64,000 bases of DNA, from positions 1-64,000 of the forward strand of contig CADBBT010000005.1 of NCBI GenBank assembly GCA_902792985.1, given 5' to 3'. Within the stretch, counting starts at the first letter, position 1, and each line of letters starts with the position of its first letter. The position numbers were made by a program, and so were the translations under genes. The notes below the pieces were generated by a model. That model worked only from the letters and a program-made list of their open reading frames with translations, was not told where the DNA came from and ran no database searches. This DNA comes from Oscillospiraceae bacterium. GTDB taxonomy: Bacteria > Bacillota > Clostridia > Oscillospirales > Acutalibacteraceae. Positions 1 to 8,612 of the stretch are shown in pieces.

Positions 1-997
1 GTAATATCGTACTGACTACTACAGTGACCGATACCTTCACTGAGAATCCCGATTTCTTCACTGTGCCTGCAGTCAAGACCGTAAGATTCTCTAACAACGG
101 AACCTGGAACAACGAAGGAGAAACTGATAAGGCGAACATCACGATTGCTCCCGGTGAAAAGGCAATTGTTACCTTTACGGCAACAGTAACCGATGAAGCA
201 GTTGAATATCTGGCCCATGATAAAAAGGATTCCGATTCCAAGGATAAGGATGGAAAGGATACAAACCTCGTTTATCAGTTCAATGTGACTGATGATAAGG
301 ATGGATATGTGAACACAGCAAAGTGTGAAGAAACCACATATCCGGATCCTCAGAACCCTGATAACCCCGTACCTCTTGAGCCCAAGGAAGATACTTCCCA
401 GACTCCTGTTCAGAAACCGGAGATAGGAACGACTCTTACTGATTCCGAAGGTAACAAGGAAGTGGTGACATCGGATAAGACAACACTTACCGACAAGATC
501 GAATACACCGGACTCGATACTTCAAAGTGGTACGTCTTTGAAGGTACTCTCATCTTAAAGGATACAGGAGATCCTCTTGTGGAGAATGGAGAGGAAGTCG
601 TGAGAATGGAAAGGAAGTCGTTGTTATGAGTGAACCGTTCAAGCCTTCAAAGGCAAATGGCACTGCAGAAGTGACATTTGAAATAAATACTACAGGCCTT
701 GAAGGAAAGGAACTTGTAGCCTTTGAGACTGCCTACAGAATCAATGACTATGAGGAAGGAATGGACATCGCTAAGGCGGATAAAGTAGTTGTAGCAGAGC
801 ATAAAGATGTGAATGACGAAGGTCAGACTATCAAATTGGTAAAACCGACTGAGCCTGAGACACCAACAACGCCTACACCTAAGAAGACTGTAATCCCTAA
901 GACAGGAGATACCACAAACATCCTGCTTCCTTCAGCACTTCTTGCAGTGGCAGCAGCATGCTTCGTATATGTAATAAGACGCAGAAGGAAGCACTGA
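1..997 (+). pseudogene. VaFE-repeat LPxTG-like surface protein, 5'-partial and frameshifted
   Basis: The reading frame is open to the left edge, so the start lies outside the window. Frame 1 runs to a stop at 629 and the protein resumes in another frame from about 626 to 997. The joined product has a VaFE-type module (KTTLTDKIEYTGL, WYVFEGTL, then FETAYRIND and DVNDEGQTI), a Thr/Pro linker, a VIPKTGD sorting motif, a hydrophobic segment and a RRRRKH tail. This is a cell-wall-anchored adhesin or pilin-like protein. The break coincides with a 20-bp tandem duplication; removing one copy restores one continuous frame. Codon use is more AT-rich than in genes after 2 kb. Whether the gene is dead, phase-variable or mis-assembled cannot be decided here. 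Confidence 0.75.
582..621. repeat. 20-bp tandem duplication that shifts the frame
   Basis: Copies at 582-601 and 602-621 differ at one base (g591 versus a611). Twenty bases is not a multiple of three, and the second copy reads in the frame that continues into the rest of the VaFE module. The duplication alone explains the split gene. Confidence 0.85.
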
Positions 998-1004
998 TTA
1001 CGAT

Positions 1005-1030
1005 GGAGGGATGGCGAAAGCTGTCCTTCC
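1005..1030 (+). terminator. Possible hairpin terminator after the surface protein
   Basis: An 11-bp stem with several G-U pairs and a GAAA loop lies just after the stop at 997. No strong T-run follows, so termination is uncertain. Confidence 0.3.
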
Positions 1031-1112
1031 GAAAAGGCTTTAGGTGGATGATGATGAATGGTATAATACATTCAAAGAAATTGATAAATCGGCATTTGAC
1101 GGAGGAATAGCA

Positions 1113-1616
1113 ATGTTGATAAAAGAAACATGCAAGCTGTTGAAACAAGAACTTTTGGATAATGGTTACGAATACGGCTTCTATTTGAATGGCAAAACAT
1201 ATAAGCCTGATATGACGAAAGATTTTGATAAAGAGTTCTTTGACCACCTATTGACCGAATACTGTATTCAGGATCCAAAAGACACCATGAAGGCAAAAGT
1301 AGGTACATGTAATGATGCTGTTGTTCTGATGAGATACATTCTTGACAAGCGTAATATCCCAAGCAAGATATGGCTCTTGCATGATAAGCTGAGCGGAAAG
1401 CAACATACCGTTTTGACATTTTATCTCGAAAATAAAACTGTTTATTTGGAGCTTACTCCCCAGTCTGGGAAACCTTGGTATGGGAAAGAGCTGATCTTTG
1501 ATAATGAAAGAAGTTTTGTAGATGAATACTCGAAGGGCGGTATTGAAGTAATTGACGTTACTGACTCGGTTTTAATAGGGGAACGTCCTGATTTTCTGTT
1601 GTCGAGAATGGTTTGA
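1113..1616 (+). CDS. Transglutaminase-like hypothetical protein
   Basis: A 167-aa protein. I chose ATG 1113 because GGAGGA at 1101-1106 is well spaced; the frame is open further upstream from 1044 without a comparable site. The core GTCNDAVVLMRYIL, then KQHTVLTFYLENK and YLELTPQ, resembles the transglutaminase-like/papain-like fold with Cys, His and an acidic residue in the expected order. No signal peptide is visible, so it is probably cytoplasmic. It directly follows the VaFE surface-protein gene and shares its AT-rich codon use, so it may have been acquired with it. The enzyme class is inferred; substrate and activity are unknown. Confidence 0.45.
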   Translation: MLIKETCKLLKQELLDNGYEYGFYLNGKTYKPDMTKDFDKEFFDHLLTEYCIQDPKDTMKAKVGTCNDAVVLMRYILDKRNIPSKIWLLHDKLSGKQHTVLTFYLENKTVYLELTPQSGKPWYGKELIFDNERSFVDEYSKGGIEVIDVTDSVLIGERPDFLLSRMV

Positions 1617-1625
1617 CAAATTCCG

Positions 1626-1690
1626 GTTTATCGGCGTACCGATATTCATCCTACTGTCTCAACCCTGACCGATACCGGGAAATTGCCCAT
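1626..1690. repeat. Imperfect direct repeat, copy A (upstream of ACT gene)
   Basis: This stretch shares an ordered set of matching blocks (ccgat-ttcatc, tctca, ctga, aacc/accg, ttgccc) with 2199-2260. The two copies flank the ACT-domain gene. Nothing convincing is coded in 1617-1800. Confidence 0.4.
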
Positions 1691-1822
1691 TTCAACATTG
1701 GGATGAACCAGCGGGTCAAATACAAGCCTTTTTATTTGACCTGCTGCTCCGAGGCATGTGGAGTGTGTCGCTTTAATCACAAAAGAATAAACAAATCAGC
1801 ACTTGAAAAGGAAACACTGTTG

Positions 1823-2188
1823 ATGGAATTGAAAAGAATCGATCAGAAACTTACTGTCTGTAAGGTGACAGGGGTTTCGAAGATCAACACGGACGCCGAT
1901 TTTTATTTTATCGGGAAAACGGATGAAGAAGTGTCGTTGGTATGTAAAACACAGGACACGCCGCAAAACACGCTCGCGCGTGAGGATGGGTGGCGAGGCT
2001 TTCGCATTCAGGGCGTTCTCGACTTTTCCCTGATCGGTATTCTGTCAAAGCTGTCCGGAATTCTCGCAGAGCAGAACATCGGCATCTTCGCGGTGTCGAC
2101 ATACAACACCGATTACATCCTTGTGAAAGAAGAAAACTATGAGCGTGCGCTGACCGTTTTGGCTGCTGCAGGATATACGGTCGTGTAA
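1823..2188 (+). CDS. ACT domain-containing protein
   Basis: A 121-aa protein read from ATG 1823, preceded by AAGGAAA. The C-terminal half (GVLDFSLIGILSKLSGIL, then IGIFAVSTYNTDYILVK) has the beta-alpha-beta-beta pattern of ACT domains and resembles the stand-alone ACT proteins of COG3603. Such domains usually bind amino acids or act as small-molecule sensors. The upstream open frame to 1613 has no ribosome site and odd composition, so I excluded it. There is no obvious partner nearby, and ligand and target are unknown. Confidence 0.7.
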   Translation: MELKRIDQKLTVCKVTGVSKINTDADFYFIGKTDEEVSLVCKTQDTPQNTLAREDGWRGFRIQGVLDFSLIGILSKLSGILAEQNIGIFAVSTYNTDYILVKEENYERALTVLAAAGYTVV

Positions 2189-2198
2189 CGACCAGTCT

Positions 2199-2260
2199 GT
2201 CGGGTTGCCGATCTTCATCTGTCTCAGCGCTGAACGTTAACCGAATCTTGCCCGTTCCTT
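2199..2260. repeat. Imperfect direct repeat, copy B (downstream of ACT gene)
   Basis: Second copy of the element at 1626-1690, directly after the ACT stop codon. It could be what remains of duplicated target DNA or of a small mobile element. Confidence 0.4.
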
Positions 2261-2322
2261 CATCCGAAAGAACCGGCATTCGAATAAAAACGAAGAAAAA
2301 TCGAAAGGAAAGGAATGCCTGC

Positions 2323-2658
2323 ATGGACGCACCAACCACACAATCTACCATCTACATCGGACTGAACGACGCTGATACCCGCGATCAGAAATTCACCACA
2401 GAAAAATATATCTCCATTCTCAAAAACGTCTGCCGGAGCTATCAGGTCGCTTTTTCCGTGCACCAGATCCACGGCGGCTATTTTCACGAGGACGGACGCT
2501 ACACGGAAGAGAACACACTGAGCCTTATGCTGCTTGGCGTGCCGCAGGAAACCGTTGTTGAAATTGCAAAGGATCTCTGCGCGTTCTTCCATCAGGAGAG
2601 CGTCATGGTCACAACGTCGCCGTGCGCGGTCGATTTTGTGAAGGAAAGCTTGGATTAA
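2323..2658 (+). CDS. Hypothetical small alpha/beta protein
   Basis: A 111-aa soluble protein. ATG 2323 follows AAAGGAAAGGAA; the upstream in-frame extension has no good site. Segments such as TIYIGLNDADTRDQKF, VAFSVHQIHGGYF, NTLSLMLLGVP and SVMVTTSPCAVDFV suggest a compact ferredoxin-like or PII-like fold, loosely like DUF3574 proteins. The next gene starts 21 bp after its stop, so it may be co-transcribed with the glycoside hydrolase. I cannot assign a function. Confidence 0.6.
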   Translation: MDAPTTQSTIYIGLNDADTRDQKFTTEKYISILKNVCRSYQVAFSVHQIHGGYFHEDGRYTEENTLSLMLLGVPQETVVEIAKDLCAFFHQESVMVTTSPCAVDFVKESLD

Positions 2659-2679
2659 AAACAAGAAAGGAGCTTTTTT

Positions 2680-4206
2680 ATGGAAAACTTTTACAACGAA
2701 TATACGATTCTGGAGAACCGCTTTTGGAAGGAAAACACCTTCGTTTCCATGCAGCCGGAGGAAAGCGAGCTTCCGACCTATGAAAAAGAAAAAGACCGCC
2801 TGCCCCTCCCGATCTGGGACGGTCACGACGATGTGCTGCGCTGCTATGACAAAACGTGGCGTCTTGCGTTTTCCAATCTTTGCAGACCGATCAAAGGCAC
2901 CGGCTTTGTCTCAAACTTTATCGACACGGCGTTCAACGGCTGCATCTTTATGTGGGATTCCTCCTTCATAATGATGTTCGGCAAATACGGCGCGCGCTCG
3001 TTTGATTTTCAGGGCACGCTCAACAATTTTTATTCGCATCAATACAAGGACGGCTACATCTGCCGCGAGATCGAAGAGGAGACTGGACACGGCCACTTTA
3101 CACGGTTCGACCCCTCCGCCACCGGCCCGGACATCCTTGCGTGGTGCGAATGGGACTACTTCAAGAACTTCGGCGACCGCGACAGACTGGCGCGCGTGTT
3201 TCCCTGCTTGATGGCATATCACGAATGGATGCGCCAAAACCACACCTGGCGCGACGGCACCTACTGGTCAAGTGGCTGGGGCTGCGGGATGGACAACCTG
3301 CCGCGTTTGCAGCCGGAATATCACTTTGCGTTTTCCCACGGACACATGGTCTGGAACGACGCTTGCATGCAGGAGCTGATGAACTGCAAGATCCTCATGG
3401 ATATGGCAAAAGTGCTCGGCAGAGAAGCGGACACCGCGGCGCTGCAGGCGGAGCGGGAACATCTGATCCATGTGATGAACGATCTGCTTTGGGACGACAA
3501 AAGCGCGTTTTACTATGACCTTTGGAAGAACGGGCAGCTCAACGGCGTCAAGCACATCGGCGCCTACTGGGCGCTGCTTGCGCAGATCGTTTCCGAAGAC
3601 AGAGCCGACCGCTTTATTGCGCACCTGACGAACGAAAAAGAGTTTGCAACGCCGGTTATGATTCCCGCCCTCTCCGCCGACCACCCCGATTTCTGTCCGA
3701 ACGGCGATTACTGGAACGGCGGCGTTTGGGCGCCGACGAATTACATGGTCCTCTGCGGTCTGGACTGCTACAATAGATTCGATCTTTCCCACAAGATCGG
3801 CATGAACTATGTCAAAAATGTCGTGTCCGTTTTCAACGACACAGACACGGTATTTGAAAACTATGCGCCCTGTCTCGATGAAAACGGAAAGCCGCGCAAA
3901 GGCGACCCGGCAAGAGACGATTTTGTGGGCTGGACGGGACTTGCACCGATCTCCGTGCTGTTTGAGTTCGTGTTCGGCATCAAGCCCGACGCGGAGCACA
4001 ACATCATCCGCTGGCACATTGATCTGACCGAGCGTCACGGCGTGGAGCGGTATCCCTTCGGCAAAGACGCCACGCTGACCCTGCTTTGCAGCGCACGAAA
4101 GAGCATTCACGACGAGCCGCAGGTAACGATTACATCTGACCGTCCGGTCACGGTCGAACTGATTTGGGACGAAGGAAAGCAAAGCAAAACGATCACGGTG
4201 GATTAA
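2680..4206 (+). CDS. MGH1-like (GH63/GH37-type) glycoside hydrolase
   Basis: A 508-aa protein with no signal peptide, so likely an intracellular oligosaccharide hydrolase. ATG 2680 follows GAAAGGAG. An (alpha/alpha)6-barrel pattern is suggested by FMWDSSFIMMF (about residues 89-99), DILAWCEWDYF, SSGWGCGMDN with the likely catalytic Asp, YWNGGVWAPTNYMV and FENYAP with a likely catalytic Glu. These are typical of the MGH1-like glycoside hydrolase domain shared by GH63 and trehalase-like enzymes. The family is fairly clear; substrate specificity (alpha-glucosides, trehalose-like or mannosyl-glycerate type) cannot be read. The GH16 gene lies convergent downstream. Confidence 0.75.
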   Translation: MENFYNEYTILENRFWKENTFVSMQPEESELPTYEKEKDRLPLPIWDGHDDVLRCYDKTWRLAFSNLCRPIKGTGFVSNFIDTAFNGCIFMWDSSFIMMFGKYGARSFDFQGTLNNFYSHQYKDGYICREIEEETGHGHFTRFDPSATGPDILAWCEWDYFKNFGDRDRLARVFPCLMAYHEWMRQNHTWRDGTYWSSGWGCGMDNLPRLQPEYHFAFSHGHMVWNDACMQELMNCKILMDMAKVLGREADTAALQAEREHLIHVMNDLLWDDKSAFYYDLWKNGQLNGVKHIGAYWALLAQIVSEDRADRFIAHLTNEKEFATPVMIPALSADHPDFCPNGDYWNGGVWAPTNYMVLCGLDCYNRFDLSHKIGMNYVKNVVSVFNDTDTVFENYAPCLDENGKPRKGDPARDDFVGWTGLAPISVLFEFVFGIKPDAEHNIIRWHIDLTERHGVERYPFGKDATLTLLCSARKSIHDEPQVTITSDRPVTVELIWDEGKQSKTITVD

Positions 4207-4233
4207 AACAGTCAGACAACTTATAGCATCCCC

Positions 4234-4266
4234 GCCGGGTGCCGCGCTGCGGCATCCGGCCTTTTT
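4234..4266 (+). terminator. Rho-independent terminator
   Basis: A 12-bp stem with a 3-nt loop (GCCGGGTGCCGC with GCGGCATCCGGC) is followed by TTTTT, just after the glycoside hydrolase stop. Confidence 0.85.
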
Positions 4267-4268
4267 GA

Positions 4269-4407
4269 GCGCACGGCACAGCCGTGCGCGGAAAACCGGC
4301 GGCGAAACCGCGCAGCTTTGCTGCGCGGAACGCAAAAAGGCCCGGCAGCTGGCGCTGTCGGGCCTTTTTGCGGAGCATCGTGCGGTGCACGATGCGTTTC
4401 GCCGCCG
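4269..4407. repeat. GC-rich nested palindromic element E1
   Basis: Hairpin at 4269-4289, then outer arms at 4297-4308 and 4396-4407 enclosing a perfect 9-bp hairpin (4308-4328), a strong bidirectional terminator (4334-4369, AAAAAGGCCC arms) and another hairpin at 4376-4394. It sits between two convergent genes and can terminate both. Similar elements recur elsewhere in the window (E2-E6). Confidence 0.7.
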
Positions 4408-4433
4408 CGCGTTGACCTTAACGCTGCGGCAAT

Positions 4434-5288
4434 TCACTGCGCTGTCTGATAGACACGCACATAATCCACTTTAAACTCTGCGGCAAAGGTGGCTTTGTCG
4501 TTGTTTTCAATGTTGCCCGACCAGCCGAAGGTCGGCTGACCGATGCCGCCGTCCACCTCGCAGGAAAGGATCATATACTCCGGCTGTTTGGAAACGCCGC
4601 CCCAGGAGGTGCGGGCAACCTCACGTCCGTTGATATAGAACACATATTCATCCGGTGTCCAAAGCAGACCGTAGGTATTGTAATTCTCATACGGATCGTT
4701 GTCCAGCGAGAAAATACCCACATTGTGATATTTTGTCTGCAGACTGTATCCGCTGTAATGCAGGTTTTGTGTTACACGCCAGCTTTCTTTCCCGCCCATG
4801 TACCAGAACGGGGATTCCATGATATCGATCTCAGCGCCGCCTTCCGCGTTGTCTGTCACGGTTCCCACTGTCGGGTTGATCATCCAGAACGCAGACCAGA
4901 GGCCCTCCCCTTTCGGCAAAATGCAGCGGCACTCATAGTAGCCGTAGGTCGACTCGAACCTTCCGGCGGTATCCAACGCACAGGTGTACCATCCCGGACC
5001 GAACTCGCCGTTTTCCAGATACTGGGTCGTAATAATAAGATTTCCGTCTTGCACACGGGCTTGCCCGGCGCTCCAGTAACCGCCTTTGCGCACACCGTAG
5101 CAGTTGTGCGGTCCCCAAACCGCAGGGTTCAGCGCGTCGCCGTCGAATTCATCGGCAAACACAAGGGTCATGTCGGAAAGGTCGATTTGCGGCGCATCTT
5201 TTGGCACGGCGCCGGAATGAAACAGCAGCAAAAACACATTGACAAGCGCGATCACGAGATTGACGAATCGTTCACGAAACAGATCCAT
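4434..5288 (-). CDS. GH16 family beta-glucanase, membrane-anchored or secreted
   Basis: A 284-aa protein whose residues 8-24 form a hydrophobic N-terminal segment, so it is exported or membrane-tethered. The catalytic signature EIDIMES (about residues 151-157, the ExDxxE motif of GH16) is intact, and AFWM and WTPDEYVFYINGREV are typical of the GH16 jelly roll. It should cleave beta-1,3 or mixed-linkage beta-glucans. AAAGGTGA precedes ATG 5288. It converges on the upstream glycoside hydrolase and shares the E1 terminator. Precise specificity (laminarinase versus lichenase) is not determined. Confidence 0.88.
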   Translation of the reverse strand: MDLFRERFVNLVIALVNVFLLLFHSGAVPKDAPQIDLSDMTLVFADEFDGDALNPAVWGPHNCYGVRKGGYWSAGQARVQDGNLIITTQYLENGEFGPGWYTCALDTAGRFESTYGYYECRCILPKGEGLWSAFWMINPTVGTVTDNAEGGAEIDIMESPFWYMGGKESWRVTQNLHYSGYSLQTKYHNVGIFSLDNDPYENYNTYGLLWTPDEYVFYINGREVARTSWGGVSKQPEYMILSCEVDGGIGQPTFGWSGNIENNDKATFAAEFKVDYVRVYQTAQ

Positions 5289-5422
5289 AACAGTTCACCT
5301 TTCGGTTCTTTTTTTACTATCATACGATACAAGGCGTAACAAGTCAAGAGGTAGTTTTACGTTTTCTTTGTTTTTCTTTGCAGAAAAAATGTAAAGGTTT
5401 TGTGTATTTGTGCTTTCTGTTC

Positions 5423-5451
5423 TTGACAATCGCAGGTATTTATGGTAATGT
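5423..5451 (+). promoter_or_regulatory. Sigma-A-type promoter of the acyltransferase-like gene
   Basis: TTGACA at 5423-5428, 17 bp, TAATGT at 5446-5451 preceded by TGG (extended -10). It lies about 60 bp ahead of ATG 5510 and its AAAGGAGA site. Confidence 0.65.
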
Positions 5452-5509
5452 ACAAGCAAGTTTTTAAAAATTATTAAACAATCTAAAAAAATATAAAAGG
5501 AGATTTCCT

Positions 5510-6880
5510 ATGCCTGACTCCAAACACTCGTCCTACGATCTCGGCAACGGGCTGCGCAAAGGCGGCCTGTATGATTCCATTTTTTTCGGCTGCTATTCTG
5601 AAACAAACACCTTTGACATTCGCTGCCGCTTCGATCTGCGTCACAAGCTCAACCGTGCGCGGTTGCAAAAAGCCGCAGATGCCGCGTTGAAAAACTACCC
5701 CGAATTTGCTGTGCGTCCGGTCGTTTACAACGGCAAACTCTGCTATGAAAAGAACACCAAACCCGTACTGATCTGCGACGACGATAACACCATGCGTCAC
5801 TTCGGCTCCGACGGAGAAAACGGCACCAACGGCTACCTTTTCCTGTTCCTTTGCGGCGACAAGCATTTCACTTTTTCCATGTATCACGCGCAGACCGACG
5901 CTTACGGCATGATCTCCTATGTCATTGCTGTGCTTTGGAACTACGCAAAATCGCTCTTTCCGCCGATCCGCTTCATCCGCACCAGCTTTTTTGATCCCTA
6001 CGGTGTGCGCTTGACCGACTTTGCCTATCGTGCAATGGACGATCAGGAACGCTATGACGCGATTGAAAAATTCGGCGCGGACGGAAAACTCTTTGATCCC
6101 TATGAAGGCCGCGATTTCTTCCCGCTGCCGCCGGAAGTGCACGACAAAGAGGACATGAGCTGCCGCCTTGTCAATCTGATCATTTCCAACACGGACTTTT
6201 TGAAAAAGTCGCTGGAGCTGCACACCTCTTACGGTCCGTTGCTCGCCGCTCTTGCAGCTGAATCGATCAATGATCTGTATGACATCGAAGACAAAGCGAT
6301 CGCGGTTGTTCTGACCAGCGACTCCCGCCGCTTTTTCCGTTCAAAAACGCTGTCCAACATGGCATACAACACGCCGGTGACGCTTTCCAAAGCAGACCTG
6401 GAAATGCCGATGGAGAACATCTGTAAAAAACTGCGCACGCAGATGCTGGCGCAGCTCAAAAAGTCACACATCCGTGAAACGCTCAAGGGCATTGTGAAGG
6501 TTGCCGCTGATGTTGCCGCGCTCGGCGACATTGACGGGGTCGGCAAATTTCTTGCCGGGCCCGAGGGACTCAAGCAGCAGAATGAGCGTACCACGATTTT
6601 CCTGACCTATCCCGGCATGATCGAGACCAATCCGCTTTCAAAGCTGCTCATCAAAAGTGTCACGCCCGGCATGCTCGCGATGGACCGCGCGATCAACGTC
6701 TACTGCCACGGCGACGACCTTGTGATCCAGTATAGTCTCAAGAGCGACGATCTGACGCTTCCGAAAGCGCTCAAGAAAACACTTGACAAATACGGATTTG
6801 ACGCCATCATGTATGACATGGGTCGCGTGACGCAGAACAAGCTCAGCTTTGACCATATCAAAAAAATCACTGACAAATAA
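5510..6880 (+). CDS. Condensation-domain-like acyltransferase, stand-alone
   Basis: A 456-aa cytoplasmic protein. FSMYHAQTDAYG (about residues 124-135) gives an HxxxDxxG motif like the active site of the chloramphenicol acetyltransferase/condensation superfamily. Other family hallmarks are the early FDIRCRFDLRHKLN, which leads an alpha/beta sandwich, and the late NAYxx-type segment AINVYCHGDDLVIQYS. Relatives are annotated as alcohol acetyltransferases or polyketide-associated acyltransferases. No NRPS or PKS module is in the window, although an Sfp-type phosphopantetheinyl transferase lies 2 kb away. Donor and acceptor are unknown. It is a single-gene transcript with its own promoter and terminator. 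Confidence 0.6.
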   Translation: MPDSKHSSYDLGNGLRKGGLYDSIFFGCYSETNTFDIRCRFDLRHKLNRARLQKAADAALKNYPEFAVRPVVYNGKLCYEKNTKPVLICDDDNTMRHFGSDGENGTNGYLFLFLCGDKHFTFSMYHAQTDAYGMISYVIAVLWNYAKSLFPPIRFIRTSFFDPYGVRLTDFAYRAMDDQERYDAIEKFGADGKLFDPYEGRDFFPLPPEVHDKEDMSCRLVNLIISNTDFLKKSLELHTSYGPLLAALAAESINDLYDIEDKAIAVVLTSDSRRFFRSKTLSNMAYNTPVTLSKADLEMPMENICKKLRTQMLAQLKKSHIRETLKGIVKVAADVAALGDIDGVGKFLAGPEGLKQQNERTTIFLTYPGMIETNPLSKLLIKSVTPGMLAMDRAINVYCHGDDLVIQYSLKSDDLTLPKALKKTLDKYGFDAIMYDMGRVTQNKLSFDHIKKITDK

Positions 6881-6890
6881 CCTGCTTACA

Positions 6891-6922
6891 ACGGAGCTGT
6901 TTTGAAAACAGCTCCGTTTTTG
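6891..6922 (+). terminator. Rho-independent terminator
   Basis: A perfect 14-bp inverted repeat (ACGGAGCTGTTTT arms) around one base, followed by TTTTT, directly after the acyltransferase-like gene. Confidence 0.88.
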
Positions 6923-7109
6923 CGCACAGCTTCGCTGTGCGCAAACCGCGGCGGGGCGACACGCTGCCGCCTGCGGCGGCAGCGTGCAAGGGGCGCAGGA
7001 ACCGCGCGGTTTTTTCTTTTCCGCAATCCTTCGTGCGCCCCTTTGCCGCACGGCTGCGCCGTGCGGTCGCCCCGCCGCGTGCAGCCGCAAAGCGCAGCTT
7101 TGCGGCTGC
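6923..7109. repeat. GC-rich multi-branched palindromic element E2
   Basis: Hairpin at 6923-6943; outer arms CGCGGCGGGGCGAC at 6948-6961 and its complement at 7066-7079; inside are a hairpin, a middle stem (CAAGGGGCGCA with TGCGCCCCTTTG) and another hairpin with arms GCCGCACGG; a further 12-bp hairpin lies at 7081-7109. The same branching plan appears at 34.5 kb. Confidence 0.7.
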
Positions 7110-7159
7110 CGGATCGCCTCCGCTTCATACCGTGTGAAGTATTCAACGCAACGAAAAAA

Positions 7160-7184
7160 GACCGCCGCGAAAAACGCAGCGGTC
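7160..7184 (-). terminator. Terminator of the GPH symporter operon
   Basis: On the minus strand a 10-bp stem (GACCGCTGCG) is followed by TTTTTT, just past the symporter stop. Confidence 0.8.
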
Positions 7185-7196
7185 TGTAATCTATTA

Positions 7197-8612
7197 TTAT
7201 GCCAACTCTTCGGCAGCTTCACGCTTGGCCTTGTTCTCGATCACCGTCTTTGTCACCTCGTCCATAAATGCGCCGTGCAGCTTGAATTTCGTGGAGAATA
7301 TGAGGAGAGACACAAGAAACAGCACCGGCGGGATGACGCACAGCATCAGCGTGATGCCCATTTTCGCGCCGGAAGAATTGTTCATGTGCATTTCGCTGTC
7401 ATAGCCGGTCAGGCCGAGCGTCGCAAAAAGAATGATCGTCTGCAGCGTATATGCCATTTTCTGTAAAAAGCCTTTCATGGAGAACGTGATGGATTCCGCA
7501 CGGAAACCCATTTTCACTTCACCGTAGTCCACGATGTCGGCAAGGAAGATCGTCTGTGCAATGAACATGGAGGAGATGCCGATCGCGCCGATGATGTAGC
7601 AGACATTCATCAGCATGAGCTGTCCGGCAAACGAGCAAACCGCCATGCCGGCATAGCCGAGTGCGGCAACGCCCAGCGAGATCATATAGGCCACGCGCTT
7701 GGAAAAATACTTCGTCAAAATCGGCAGCAGCAGCATACCGACCACAGAGCCGACCGCCGACGCAGTGCTGAACGCGGACTGCTTGTTCGGGTCGCCGACC
7801 ACAACGTCAAAATAGTAAGTCGCAACGCCGCTTGTCAAATACCAGCCGGCGTTGGAGATCATGGCAAAGAGCATGAACACCAAAAGCTGATCGTTGCTCT
7901 TGATGATCGAAAGGCTGCGCTTGAAGGAAAACTTTTCGCCCGAAGCGGTGGAAACACGCTCCTTGGTCGTACCGACGCAGACACCCGCAAACAGGATCAG
8001 GAAACACGCGCAAACCAGTGCTGCAATCATGTAACTGCGCTTGTCATGGAATTTCACCATCTCGCCTGTCTCGTTGTCCAGCACGGTTGAAACGCTGGCA
8101 GCAGTCATAAGCAGCGGGGCGCCGATGGAAACGATGCCCTGGCCAAGGCCGGAAAAAGCACGCGCCACAGTGGAGATCAGGTTGCGTTCCTTGGGGTCGC
8201 TGGTAAAGGAAGGCACCATCGACCAGTACGGGATGTCCGCAAGGGTGTTCGTCATGCCCCAAAGGATATAAGTTGCGGCAACATACACGGCAAGACCGAC
8301 GCCGGTCAGATGCAGCGGATTGGTAAACAGCAGCACAAGAATGATCGCGTTGAGCACCGCGCCGGTCAAAATCCACGGGCGGTACTTACCCATTTTTGTG
8401 TGCGTGTTGTCCACGATCGTGCCCATCATCGGGTCGTTGATACCGTCCCACACGCGGGCGATCGGTGTGAGAATCAGCAGGAAGGTGGACTTCATACCGA
8501 GCACGTCGGTCAGATATTTTGCAAGGAAGGAATAAAACATGCCGTAGCTCAAATCAAGTCCGACGGCGCCGACGCCGTAACCGAGCTTGCCTTTGATGAA
8601 TTTGTTCGTCAA
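7197..8612 (-). CDS. GPH family (MelB-like) sugar:cation symporter
   Basis: A 471-aa protein with about 12 hydrophobic segments. The N-terminal KLGYGVGAVGLDLSYGMF and DGINDPMMGTIVDNT plus KMGKYRPWILTG are signature elements of the glycoside-pentoside-hexuronide symporters. It should import a sugar or glycoside with H+ or Na+. The start is TTG 8612, which overlaps the stop of the PPTase gene (TTGA), with AAGGAC just upstream; spacing is short, so coupling is likely. It is the last gene of a run beginning with lgt. The substrate cannot be told from sequence, but nearby glycosidases make oligosaccharide import plausible. Confidence 0.85.
   Translation of the reverse strand: MTNKFIKGKLGYGVGAVGLDLSYGMFYSFLAKYLTDVLGMKSTFLLILTPIARVWDGINDPMMGTIVDNTHTKMGKYRPWILTGAVLNAIILVLLFTNPLHLTGVGLAVYVAATYILWGMTNTLADIPYWSMVPSFTSDPKERNLISTVARAFSGLGQGIVSIGAPLLMTAASVSTVLDNETGEMVKFHDKRSYMIAALVCACFLILFAGVCVGTTKERVSTASGEKFSFKRSLSIIKSNDQLLVFMLFAMISNAGWYLTSGVATYYFDVVVGDPNKQSAFSTASAVGSVVGMLLLPILTKYFSKRVAYMISLGVAALGYAGMAVCSFAGQLMLMNVCYIIGAIGISSMFIAQTIFLADIVDYGEVKMGFRAESITFSMKGFLQKMAYTLQTIILFATLGLTGYDSEMHMNNSSGAKMGITLMLCVIPPVLFLVSLLIFSTKFKLHGAFMDEVTKTVIENKAKREAAEELA

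Noticed and set aside
1044-1112. Upstream extension of the transglutaminase-like gene
   Set aside because: GTG 1044 has no proper ribosome site while ATG 1113 follows GGAGGA.
1613-1822. Upstream extension of the ACT protein
   Set aside because: This part overlaps repeat copy A and has no ribosome site; ATG 1823 is well placed.
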